Shown here one piece after another: positions 61,901-64,000 of a DNA stretch of 64,000 nucleotides. Within the stretch, counting starts at the first letter, position 1, and each line of letters begins with the position of its first letter. The DNA is from Acanthaster planci (Eukaryota; Echinodermata; Asteroidea; Valvatida; Acanthasteridae), in the NCBI RefSeq assembly GCF_001949145.1, contig NW_019091362.1, positions 9,911,664-9,975,663 on the forward strand. The letters are read 5' to 3'. The notes under the pieces are model-generated. The model saw only the letters and a program-made list of their open reading frames with translations, was not told the DNA's origin and ran no database searches. The position numbers and the translations under genes were made by a program.

Positions 61901-63372
61901 GAGGAGATCACTAGGAGTTAGTGCAATGTTTTTCATAGCTTGCACAAGGGCCGTACACCCGTAATGAATTTGCATAGGCTGTGGTATAAATCTGACGTTT
62001 GACTTGTATATATCCCCTTCTCCTCCACCCCCCCATAACAGTGCTGGTATTGGCCGCACTGGGGTCTTCATTACCCTGGATATCCTGATCCAGCAGCTAG
62101 CTTTGGATGAGGAGTACATCGACGTGTTTGGCACCCTGGCTGCCAAGCGACAGGAGAGAACCAACATGGTGCAGACAGAGGTGAGGCCAACAAAATAAAA
62201 ATTCCCCTTTCGAGGATATTGCTCTTAATGCTTGAATCAATCATTTTGAGCCCATTTTGAGTTGTCGCAGGGAAAGGGAGACATTTTAAAGCACTGCGCC
62301 AGTATCATTTACCAACAGTACAGGCCATGACACTGAGCTCAGTCCATATCAATCAGTGATCACTTGTCAACTATTTATCACTTCTGCCTGGTACCAGGAT
62401 ATTCATTTAGTGAATAGGTCACCAGGGAAAGTGGACCAGTGGCCAGTGAATGGTTGTTGATTGGACTTTCCCTAGAGTGTGTTTAGTCGCATGATTCTTG
62501 GAAATCGACACTTTCTTCATCACCGACTTTTTCAAAGTTAATATTATATTTCTGTTTTGAATTTTTATTGGTCCAACTCTGCTTTAATTTAAGAAACTTA
62601 CACTTTGTCTGCTGATTAGCTGTAGAAAGTTCTCAGTTGTTGATTTGCCAAAGCATGTAAGCAACTCGAAGTAAACTAGAAAAGCTGGTTGGTAATCTAC
62701 TCTTGGTTTTCTGAGTTTCTTTCGACATCACGCATTTTATCTTTCTCTCTTCAGCTCCAGTATGAGTTTGTACACAAGGCACTGCTAGCCACACTGGAGG
62801 GCCATGCGAAGTCCAAACGCCGTAAGTTGAATATGTTTTCCAGCTCACACTTTAGCTAAGTAACAAAGCTGAGCAAGGTAACTTTTTCTACCCCGGCCCA
62901 TCACCTAAGCTGTTTTCCTTAATTTGAATGAAAAGTACAGTTTTGAGCTTGAATAACTAACCTGAAAGACTTTGTGGTTTCTGTCACCACAGACTTGCCA
63001 AATGGTCGTCACAAATCATCAAAACTACATCAGATTGTAATGTTATAGTAGGAAGCTAAACCTTGAAGTCACAGATTCCCAGTCCGTGCTTGTGCAAGAT
63101 ATAAATAACAGTAGGAGAAAAAAATGTTGATTTATGCATATTTACAGTTTTTTGCATTGCATCTTGGGTAAACAAGGCATGATTTACCTGGCAACATTTT
63201 CACACGCTGCTTTATGTTCACACATTCTGATAAGATTGGGATATACATTTAAATTCCCCTTTCCAATGATAGCAAAGCCATTTTTTTAAATGGACCTCGC
63301 TTTGTTTTCACAGGTGCCAGCATTGACAGTGACCAGCGTATTGAGAACATTATAGCAGAGGAGTCGCTGTAA
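4922..63372 (+). CDS. Giant receptor-type tyrosine phosphatase with 24 unknown repeats and six FN3 domains (64 coding exons)
   Basis: I joined 64 exons by GT/AG sites and matching phases into one open frame of 13,476 bases, about 4,491 residues. Order: signal peptide (residues 1-22), 24 repeats of 131-148 residues (31-3391), six FN3 domains (3392-3949), a membrane-proximal receptor-phosphatase domain with an RRRRR site (3950-4099), transmembrane helix (about 4105-4131), linker, one phosphatase domain (ends about 4467) and tail. A single phosphatase domain plus FN3 repeats and the 'CNGPL...YR...RAF' membrane-proximal motif place it near the type III (R3) receptors (PTPRB, PTPRJ, PTPRO, PTPRQ, PTPRH). 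The long repeat array is not part of any R3 receptor I know. The catalytic Cys is kept but the WPD Asp is Val. Individual exon ends are my reading; most are unambiguous, the least certain being 17507, 21834 and 51851. Confidence 0.88.
6335..6809. mobile_element. CTCGAGTC-rich inverted-repeat element (MITE-like)
   Basis: The ends are inverted: the left end begins CAGAGTTGTAAGGAAC and the right end, read backwards, is CAGAGTTGTAACGAGTC. Both arms carry many copies of GACTCGAGTC and variants, and the interior is AT-rich with no transposase ORF. A related stretch lies at 59100-59480. It looks like a non-autonomous dispersed element. Confidence 0.55.
8890..9125. repeat. Degenerate minisatellite of GGAATAGAGATATCTTT-like units
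   Basis: Roughly ten imperfect units of about 20-26 bases, each centred on AGAGATATCT or AATATCTTTAT, follow one another. The minus strand reads as a repetitive Ile/Ser-rich ORF that is only a by-product of the repeat. Confidence 0.65.
9650..9674 (+). CDS. Exon 2: micro-exon after the signal peptide
   Basis: This 25-base exon adds eight residues (VASLQNVE) and one base, moving the frame from phase 0 to phase 1, the phase used by all later module boundaries. The acceptor is TTTCAACAG and the donor GTATGT. It is too short to be found by ORF size and is supported by phase on both sides. Confidence 0.7.
10041..10091. repeat. AT-rich microsatellite (ACATGTATAT-like)
   Basis: An imperfect alternation of ACATGTATA/TATACATG blocks lies in the intron before repeat 1. 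Confidence 0.5.
10168..10563 (+). CDS. Repeat R1 (residues 31-162), single exon
   Basis: A phase 1-1 exon of 132 codons, and the most divergent copy. W is kept in DRWNLTLEV and the 'GVTATVDL' strand is clear, but the cysteines are rearranged. The third signature Cys is absent, the first two read CLC, and a Cys is present in the DGxG loop (DGAGVPC). The copy ends TITC. It is the first module after the signal peptide. Confidence 0.85.
11098..11517 (+). CDS. Repeat R2 (residues 163-302), single exon
   Basis: A phase 1-1 exon of 140 codons with GTAAGT donor. Landmarks are NWAVQVF in the centre, the strand NGITVALNL, CENIDLLC, and the closing SCMPVVCIG. All four signature cysteines are present. 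The DGxG loop is replaced by a Thr-rich loop. Confidence 0.88.
12218..12297 (+). repeat. tRNA-derived SINE fragment
   Basis: An A-box-like stretch (TGGTTTAGCTGATAG) is followed about 25 bases later by a B box (GGTTCAAATCCCACC). Spacing and sequence fit a tRNA-derived Pol III promoter. It does not fold as a complete tRNA by eye, so a SINE remnant is preferred over a tRNA gene. It ends just before the exon at 12339. Confidence 0.4.
12339..14065 (+). CDS. Repeat R3 (residues 303-442), three exons
   Basis: Exons are 12339-12464, 13024-13163 and 13912-14065 with phases 1-1, 1-0, 0-1; this is the only copy cut by two introns. The centre reads GTGLWQANVFGN. The third signature Cys is missing (GSIQVDCVG) while the DGxG-loop position holds a Cys (DANCMNPR). 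CSDARYIC supplies the first pair, followed by GASPSPDFTL. Confidence 0.87.
13262..13599. repeat. Direct duplication of about 99 bases inside an R3 intron
   Basis: Copies at 13262-13360 and 13501-13599 share long runs such as CCTTTCCATTTCAAGGTGA and GATGCAAACTTGTTACATT with scattered differences. They lie in the second intron of R3. No coding role is visible. Confidence 0.75.
14610..15358 (+). CDS. Repeat R4 (residues 443-581), two exons
   Basis: Exons 14610-14828 and 15161-15358, phase 1 at both junctions. The first ends after GTDLWELVAF, NADGTGR and the strand IVPLTAG. The second has CTDYNYLC, ASPDFQI and the closing CSAQLNC. The signature is complete; the last Cys pair is spaced by five residues instead of four. 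Confidence 0.88.
14950..15115. repeat. Degenerate CCAACCCAAC simple repeat
   Basis: Many imperfect CCAACC/CCAGCC units fill the R4 internal intron. The plus strand is open by chance as a Pro/Ser-rich ORF that runs into the exon at 15161. Confidence 0.5.
15359..16655 (+). other. Intron between R4 and R5
   Basis: Apart from the fold-back element at 15442-15632 and an A-run near 16480, I see nothing recognisable. Confidence 0.5.
15442..15632. mobile_element. Fold-back MITE
   Basis: The left arm ATCAAATCAGTGCTCTGA...GATTGCCGAGCTTTC...CAGGGCAAGCAGATTCAG is repeated in inverted order in the right arm, which ends GCACTGATTTGAT. The arms are about 80-90 bases with a short centre that is itself duplicated (GAAGAAGGTACTC twice). 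The element has no ORF and would form a long hairpin. Confidence 0.75.
16656..17651 (+). CDS. Repeat R5 (residues 582-718), two exons
   Basis: Exons 16656-16921 (phase 1-0, donor GTGCGT) and 17507-17651 (phase 0-1). I chose the acceptor at 17506 because RVM then joins ATLDL, matching the 'GVxATLNL' strand of other copies. An alternative acceptor at 17482 would keep frame and add eight residues. The centre is GANHWQFNVSL. CATIGNLC and CFTPTC complete the signature. Confidence 0.82.
17119..17411 (-). repeat. tRNA-derived SINE flanked by short direct duplication
   Basis: On the minus strand, 17286-17214 reads as a tRNA-like unit with A box (GGTTGAGTGGTTAAGA) and B box (GGGTTCGAGTCCCACC). Flanks at 17119-17154 and 17372-17411 are similar (TTTGCCCTGCCC with TTAATTT upstream), longer than a usual target-site duplication. 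It lies inside the R5 internal intron. It could be a Ser/Leu-type tRNA pseudogene, but the surrounding structure favours a SINE. Confidence 0.55.
17652..19066 (+). other. Intron between R5 and R6
   Basis: This is AT-rich intron. At about 18440-18640 lies a block with long C-runs, TGCCCCCC and a GGGGCGTGGGCCTGGGGGG start, resembling the ends of a decayed DNA transposon. No ORF is supported. Confidence 0.45.
19067..19881 (+). CDS. Repeat R6 (residues 719-854), two exons
   Basis: Exons 19067-19294 and 19702-19881, phase 1 throughout. The first begins GVEITSLVI and contains GNNLWKMLVYLS. The second has GGVQVSLNL, CANMQFLC and TCKAVPQC. The signature is complete. Confidence 0.87.
20104..20499 (+). 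CDS. Repeat R7 (residues 855-986), single exon
   Basis: A phase 1-1 exon of 132 codons. Landmarks: GIEIRGD at the start, LVEGVASNAPVVEVSL, GINIWNVTIFGS with FGTGER loop, CANVKYMC and CTEAPCEG. An antisense ORF of 197 codons across it is a shadow. Confidence 0.89.
20832..22124 (+). CDS. Repeat R8 (residues 987-1126), two exons
   Basis: Exons 20832-20960 and 21834-22124, phase 1. The first exon (GIVITAEDFTLKNAG) is less like the other copies and lacks the usual FxVxxxS strand. The second begins before TESIWEVSLFLN, AGDGTG and ends CGSALYVC ... CKAITCTG. The acceptor at 21833 (GGTAG) has a weak pyrimidine tract, so the exact start is less certain. Confidence 0.8.
22125..22636 (+). other. Intron with G/C-run transposon remnant
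   Basis: About 22310-22510 is GC-rich with G9 and several C6-C7 runs and GCCTGAAGCTGGCAACGG. Similar G/C-run blocks occur at 18440-18640 and 31215-31260. They look like fragments of one dispersed family. Confidence 0.4.
22637..23065 (+). CDS. Repeat R9 (residues 1127-1269), single exon
   Basis: A phase 1-1 exon of 143 codons and a good representative of the module. It shows GAVFTSANL, LIENEQAHPVRVTF, GSNFWLLKVFANTEPDGSG, LANVDASLNL, CPSRMIYLC, SSPPFTIQG and ACQQVECQG. Confidence 0.9.
23066..24206 (+). other. Intron between R9 and R10
   Basis: This is AT-rich. Near 24090-24110 the sequence GGATCCACCCCTG resembles a transposon terminus seen in many animal genomes, preceded by a short C-run block. 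ORFs on both strands here were not accepted. Confidence 0.4.
24207..25366 (+). CDS. Repeat R10 (residues 1270-1400), two exons
   Basis: Exons 24207-24367 (phase 1-0) and 25135-25366 (phase 0-1). The first has VVENEGNPMRLNVTV and GTNLWKMNASLV. The second has the SNLAVPFDL strand, CPSNGTVMLC (eight residues between the Cys) and CLDLDCLG. At 131 residues it is the shortest copy; the DGxG loop is reduced. Confidence 0.86.
26127..26866 (+). CDS. Repeat R11 (residues 1401-1540), two exons
   Basis: Exons 26127-26303 and 26624-26866, phase 1. The intron falls inside the DGxG loop (GDGLG). Landmarks: LLEGRASNPVTFDVSYS, GTGLWSITVFGN, NGVSATLNL, CEDVHWVC, ACTSLDCTG. The signature is complete. Confidence 0.89.
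27446..29036 (+). CDS. Repeat R12 (residues 1541-1681), two exons
   Basis: Exons 27446-27685 (donor GTGTGT) and 28854-29036, phase 1. The conserved LW is replaced (NENFKVVLFGNS). The second exon shows CTDLNYLC, DTVTPRFKLEG and DCMAITCRG. The intron of about 1.2 kb holds only AT-rich sequence with a T-run near 28330. Confidence 0.86.
30233..31165 (+). CDS. Repeat R13 (residues 1682-1829), two exons
   Basis: Exons 30233-30381 (phase 1-0) and 30871-31165 (phase 0-1). The intron cuts directly through the core strand, between FKLV and AFLS, a position not used in other copies. LW is LF here. The rest shows ITFTGAVASVN, CQAENFIC and QCTAIDCRG. At 148 residues it ties with R16 as the longest copy. 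Confidence 0.87.
31166..33097 (+). other. Intron between R13 and R14
   Basis: It contains a C9 run with flanking G-run at 31215-31260, a GC-rich patch at about 31460-31530 unlike the rest of the intron, and another C-run near 32465. These look like transposon remnants. No gene is supported. Confidence 0.4.
33098..33520 (+). CDS. Repeat R14 (residues 1830-1970), single exon
   Basis: A phase 1-1 exon of 141 codons: GVNITDVVF, FEERDPTATFTFDL, GTGLWNLTFALNSAADGSG, TDIEVTLPLEG, CSQASPFYLC, SSPDFTL and SCSMVTCY. The signature is complete, with eight residues between the first two Cys. Confidence 0.9.
34140..35254 (+). CDS. Repeat R15 (residues 1971-2108), two exons
   Basis: Exons 34140-34367 and 35069-35254, phase 1. 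The split codon across R14/R15 gives Pro instead of the usual Gly. The first exon has ILENADNFLRVNL and GTGLWASPSFEI. The second has CSNLTQVC, GSNPSPDFGVEF and VCVGIECRG. Confidence 0.86.
35628..36707 (+). CDS. Repeat R16 (residues 2109-2256), two exons
   Basis: Exons 35628-35950 (phase 1-0, ending just after the first signature Cys, NLVCPK) and 36587-36707 (phase 0-1, GGLYLCARL). The intron therefore separates Cys 1 from Cys 2, a position unique to this copy. The copy ends GCRSVQCIG. Core: GSDLWALTVYYT. Confidence 0.88.
36941..37531 (+). CDS. Repeat R17 (residues 2257-2402), two exons
   Basis: Exons 36941-37221 (phase 1-0) and 37375-37531 (phase 0-1). GTGLWKMVAFAN with loop LDGSHHRR, then SGLM joined to VDLNL, CRETPFIC, NPNPDFCLQG and NCKPLDCIG. 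It carries five cysteines, the extra one in DFCLQG, so one Cys is free or forms an inter-module bond. Confidence 0.88.
38237..38653 (+). CDS. Repeat R18 (residues 2403-2541), single exon
   Basis: A phase 1-1 exon of 139 codons. ILRENMDGQLFSFDVSL, GDNLWTFRTFLN, CPAWDNVYLC and VQIECRG. The third signature Cys is missing and the DGxG loop has a Cys instead (NDAADCLG). Confidence 0.9.
38908..39336 (+). CDS. Repeat R19 (residues 2542-2684), single exon
   Basis: A phase 1-1 exon of 143 codons. IIESDDEVNLDLNL, GTGLWSVDIFIS, NVLATIPLRG, CEDISYIC, GPSPSPNFTL and AIECRG. Like R18 it lacks the third signature Cys and has a loop Cys (NEASCQTN). The adjacency of R18 and R19 suggests a tandem duplication carrying the swapped arrangement. 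Confidence 0.9.
39807..40238 (+). CDS. Repeat R20 (residues 2685-2828), single exon
   Basis: A phase 1-1 exon of 144 codons, markedly C/G-rich, which leaves several other frames open. The tryptophan is Phe (TNLFRLQVAAT). It has a Pro-rich insertion (YSPPPG), then QINLNLRG, CDEIPYVC, PPFTLTP and ACSERLDCIG. Confidence 0.89.
40783..41678 (+). CDS. Repeat R21 (residues 2829-2970), two exons
   Basis: Exons 40783-40868 (phase 1-0) and 41339-41678 (phase 0-1); the intron sits early, inside the strand QVELT/VRLT. GTNLWSAEVKLS is normal, but CSDVRYLVV lacks the second Cys and SFTCSG lacks the third, leaving only Cys 1 and Cys 4. Confidence 0.87.
41125..41315. repeat. SINE-like repeat in the R21 intron
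   Basis: Blocks such as GGGATACCAGTCCAACACAG, GAGAGAGGTAAGCGGGG and CTGGATTTGAAACCCCTGAC resemble a tRNA-derived repeat tail that I associate with marine deuterostome genomes. This is an inference from memory of the motif order. Confidence 0.45.
42167..43043 (+). CDS. Repeat R22 (residues 2971-3113), two exons
   Basis: Exons 42167-42357 (phase 1-0, ending in the DGxG loop, NGDGTPE) and 42806-43043 (phase 0-1). GDNLWKVRAFVS, GVEVSLDATG, CADMTHLC and ICRPTQCNG. The signature is complete. Confidence 0.89.
43385..43431. repeat. Two-copy tandem repeat GCTGCCATCTTCTGAATA
   Basis: Two nearly identical units of about 23 bases (ATGGTGCTGCCATCTTCTGA and ATGGCGCTGCCATCTTCTGA) lie in the R22/R23 intron. 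Confidence 0.7.
43462..44633 (+). CDS. Repeat R23 (residues 3114-3252), two exons
   Basis: Exons 43462-43648 and 44404-44633. The internal junction is phase 2, splitting an Arg codon right after LDGSGT, the only phase-2 intron in the array. GDNLWAATVFVN, DNLVANMDF, CSQMRYIC and SCVETNCIS. Confidence 0.88.
44262..44384. repeat. Two-copy tandem duplication of about 62 bases
   Basis: Both units carry CTCTGTAGTGTTATA and GTGATAATGCC; it sits just before the second R23 exon, next to its polypyrimidine region. Confidence 0.75.
45178..45594 (+). CDS. Repeat R24 (residues 3253-3391), single exon
   Basis: A phase 1-1 exon of 139 codons, the last copy. DDSWTLYAHTTDRGDGLG, FNGRDVTLDVS, CNTTTHLC and ACAELLCS. 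The next exon begins an FN3 domain in the same phase, so the whole array is a clean block of phase 1-1 modules. Confidence 0.9.
45815..46081 (+). CDS. FN3 domain 1 (residues 3392-3480)
   Basis: A phase 1-1 exon of 89 codons. FN3 pattern: LIRVEFTEAFGDFDLYVLTYSP, then the LTPGQEYTIQLML block typical of strands E-F. The usual first Trp is Phe. Confidence 0.87.
46729..46998 (+). CDS. FN3 domain 2 (residues 3481-3570)
   Basis: A phase 1-1 exon. Canonical PDRV start, LSVSWDEAIGVFDHYTLVLE and LLSARQYNVTIYTVSG. This pattern is close to the FN3 repeats of type III receptor phosphatases. Confidence 0.9.
46999..47914 (+). other. Intron between FN3 domains 2 and 3
   Basis: Ordinary AT-rich intron; its last 60 bases are a very strong C/T tract. 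Nothing else recognised. Confidence 0.5.
47915..48193 (+). CDS. FN3 domain 3 (residues 3571-3663)
   Basis: A phase 1-1 exon of 93 codons: TSVNLEWFIPGGSVVDQFEI, then ENLTPGRRYVFSLVAVSN, a textbook FN3 end. The tract of C before the acceptor at 47914 is strong. Confidence 0.9.
48716..48988 (+). CDS. FN3 domain 4 (residues 3664-3754)
   Basis: A phase 1-1 exon: TSIRIQWPGAVGEVDYYTVAF, GLDEASEYTVTITTHVS. The hydrophobic and Tyr positions of FN3 are all present. Confidence 0.9.
48989..50249 (+). other. Intron between FN3 domains 4 and 5
   Basis: It contains a CG-rich patch at about 49290-49400 and a GACGGACGGACAG stretch near 49480, possibly transposon-derived. No ORF with support. Confidence 0.4.
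50250..50525 (+). CDS. FN3 domain 5 (residues 3755-3846)
   Basis: A phase 1-1 exon: TTIEFQWQDATGPRDGYEVTF, NIKPHVTLDFAVRTKIGD. The strand F tyrosine is replaced by Leu. Confidence 0.88.
51114..52629 (+). CDS. FN3 domain 6 (residues 3847-3949), three exons
   Basis: Exons 51114-51244 (1-0), 51744-51851 (0-0) and 52560-52629 (0-1). PGQVRDFEITSFDSDNIQIA opens the domain, AYLVSVEG is strand C, and KAGFTYTLS joins IQATNTEGSGEP. The second donor reads GTCAGT, weaker than the others, but frame and domain continuity require it. Confidence 0.82.
53408..55096 (+). CDS. Membrane-proximal receptor-phosphatase domain (residues 3950-4099), three exons
   Basis: Exons 53408-53557 (1-1), 54248-54476 (1-2) and 55026-55096 (2-1). 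The first has RIPRSLFSDRNGVITFYTIL, the second FCNGPLDPITPYR, the third IAIRAFTENGLYTDTPWSD. This order of motifs is shared by type III receptor phosphatases next to the membrane. A GRRRRRQA stretch (residues 4036-4043) fits a furin-type convertase site. Cleavage there would give a long shed or non-covalently held ectodomain. Confidence 0.87.
55775..55907 (+). CDS. Transmembrane exon (residues about 4100-4143)
   Basis: About 27 hydrophobic residues from VFVYVLIPFA to MCLCTCLV form the single membrane helix, followed by basic residues (SDRRDPPRK) as a stop-transfer signal. Three Cys lie at the inner end and could be palmitoylated. The exon ends in phase 2. Confidence 0.92.
56690..57408 (+). 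CDS. Cytoplasmic linker exons, up to the phosphatase domain
   Basis: Exon 56690-56821 (2-2) codes a flexible stretch rich in Ala, Pro, Ser and Asn (APLAPATPPPKRSPTS). Exon 57327-57408 (2-0) gives RPIAVAKFGQHVSKM and FAKEFK, the conserved helical entry to receptor phosphatase domains. The PPPKRSP motif could serve SH3 binding or phosphorylation; this is inference. Confidence 0.85.
57679..57836 (-). repeat. tRNA-derived SINE
   Basis: On minus, GGGAGTTAGGTTGTCGTAGT is followed by a B box (GGGTTCGAATCCTGG), then CCACATGTGGATTGGGTTTT and a GGGGTTTTCCTCCCAC end. This layout of tRNA head plus conserved body is typical of SINEs. It lies in the intron 57409-58460. Confidence 0.6.
58105..58440. repeat. 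Degenerate minisatellite (GATCCCATGGTTCTGG-like)
   Basis: About 15 imperfect units built on TCCCATGGTTC, TTCTGGATAG and CTAGA blocks follow one another just before the phosphatase exon at 58461. Confidence 0.6.
58461..62821 (+). CDS. Protein tyrosine phosphatase catalytic domain, seven exons
   Basis: Exons: 58461-58551, 58873-58934, 59789-59923, 60213-60341, 61189-61337, 62042-62180, 62755-62821, all phase-consistent. Motifs in order: KNRYGNIVP (phosphotyrosine loop, Tyr kept), DYINASFLS, NEYIAAQGP, DFWQMIWEQ, VKFAQYWP, QFTAWPVHGVP (WPD loop with Val4371 in place of Asp), HCGAGIGRTG (P-loop, Cys4403 and Arg4409 kept, Ser replaced by Gly), and MVQTELQYEFVH (Q-loop Gln kept). Family members dephosphorylate phosphotyrosine via the Cys nucleophile, with the WPD Asp as general acid. 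Loss of that Asp predicts strongly reduced turnover with substrate binding retained. The intron inside HC(S)AG is at the classical family position. Confidence 0.93.
59100..59480. mobile_element. CAAGTCAAGTCA / CTCGAGTC-rich repeat
   Basis: Dense CAAGTCCAAGTCAAGTCA units end in GACTCGAGTC copies and TTAGCATCTCTG. It is related to the element at 6335-6809 and sits in the intron 58935-59788. Confidence 0.5.
60342..62041 (+). other. Introns flanking the WPD/P-loop exon
   Basis: Introns 60342-61188 and 61338-62041 are AT-rich and hold nothing recognisable beyond small ORFs without support. Confidence 0.45.
63314..63372 (+). CDS. Last coding exon: C-terminal tail
   Basis: The exon codes ASIDSDQRIENIIAEESL and TAA. 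Together with the previous exon end it forms KRRASID, a basophilic (PKA-like) kinase consensus. There is no second phosphatase domain. The C-terminal tyrosine motif seen in vertebrate type III receptors is absent. Confidence 0.9.
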
Positions 63373-64000
63373 ACCACAATGCACCCCGCTGTCACTTTGT
63401 GTCAAATACTAGTTTAGCTGACCTCCGTTATGGGATAACATGTCCAGAATAGTTCATCTGTTGACTGTTCATTATACTTTGTTAATCTTTTGGGAGAAAA
63501 ATATTTTGTTGAATTTGGGAATATACCTGTCACATTATAAATAAAGAAGATTGTCTTCGGGAAATAAAAGTGACTTTTGCATGAAATGTAACCAACTGTG
63601 CTGTAGTATGTCTAAAGAACAAACAATAATACACGGAAAGTAAGAAAAATAGATCCAAGAAGAGCATAGGCTGACAGGCAATGCAATGATTTGTTGCTGT
63701 TGTGTGCATTTTTGTGTATGATGGACTGGTAATGCTATAGAATTTCACAGATCTCTGACATAAGTAAACATTTTTGTTTCTATTCAGAAAAAGCAAGTAA
63801 AACTTGCATAACTGGTTTTTGTTTGCATTTTTGTAAAGTGTTAAGCCAAAAAACTTTGAGTACTCAGAAAACAGTAACTGGACCCTCCTTTTTATGGAGA
63901 TTTTGGTTGAAAGAGAGGTCAGAATAAATGTATTTTTGGATCTGTTGAGGAAAGAAATTGTAAGTTTTTTAACAGTGCAGGGATCTTTTTGTTTTTACTG
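63373..64000 (+). terminator. 3' UTR with candidate poly(A) signals
   Basis: AATAAA hexamers occur at 63540-63545, 63563-63568 and 63923-63928. The first pair, about 170 bases after the stop codon, is the likely end of the shorter transcript; the third could serve a longer one. No further gene is visible before the window ends. Confidence 0.6.

Noticed and set aside
62822-63313. Second phosphatase domain after the first
   Set aside because: The frame closes at 63372 after a short tail and no further phosphatase motifs occur before the window ends.

Overview
The window is eukaryotic genomic DNA. GC-richer coding exons sit between AT-rich introns with consensus GT/AG splice sites. A multi-domain receptor tyrosine phosphatase, an SUEL-type (rhamnose-binding) lectin and several tRNA-derived SINE-like repeats point to a marine invertebrate, perhaps an echinoderm or hemichordate. 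The taxon is an inference and cannot be fixed from this sequence.

Layout. On the minus strand, 173-2204 holds the 3' part of a lectin gene: two SUEL/Gal-lectin domains followed by a Ser/Gly-rich tail and a stop codon. Its 5' end was not found. On the plus strand, divergent to it, one gene fills the rest of the window. Its start codon is at 4922, its stop codon ends at 63372, and poly(A) signals follow. I assembled 64 coding exons in a single unbroken frame, with every splice phase matching. They predict a protein of about 4,491 residues.

Protein architecture, N to C: signal peptide; 24 tandem copies (R1-R24, residues about 31-3391) of a module of about 140 residues that I do not recognise as any named family; six fibronectin type III domains; a membrane-proximal domain like that of type III (R3) receptor phosphatases, carrying a five-arginine furin-like site; one transmembrane helix; a short Pro/Ala/Ser-rich cytoplasmic linker; and one tyrosine phosphatase domain with a 22-residue tail.

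The repeat module is the main novelty. It has a hydrophobic 'G-x-x-LW' centre, a 'DGxG' loop, and a four-cysteine signature C-x6-8-C ... C-x4-5-C-x-G. Four repeats (R1, R3, R18, R19) lost the third cysteine, and each of them gained a cysteine in the DGxG loop. This suggests a repeatedly used alternative disulfide. Module boundaries are always phase 1, while internal introns lie at many positions and in all three phases.

The phosphatase domain keeps the catalytic Cys and Arg, but the WPD-loop aspartate is Val and the P-loop Ser is Gly. Low or altered catalysis is therefore likely, and the protein may act mainly as a giant adhesion receptor or phosphotyrosine-binding receptor.

Introns hold SINE-like elements, a fold-back MITE, a CTCGAGTC-rich inverted-repeat element, degenerate minisatellites and short duplications. 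No other protein gene was supported.
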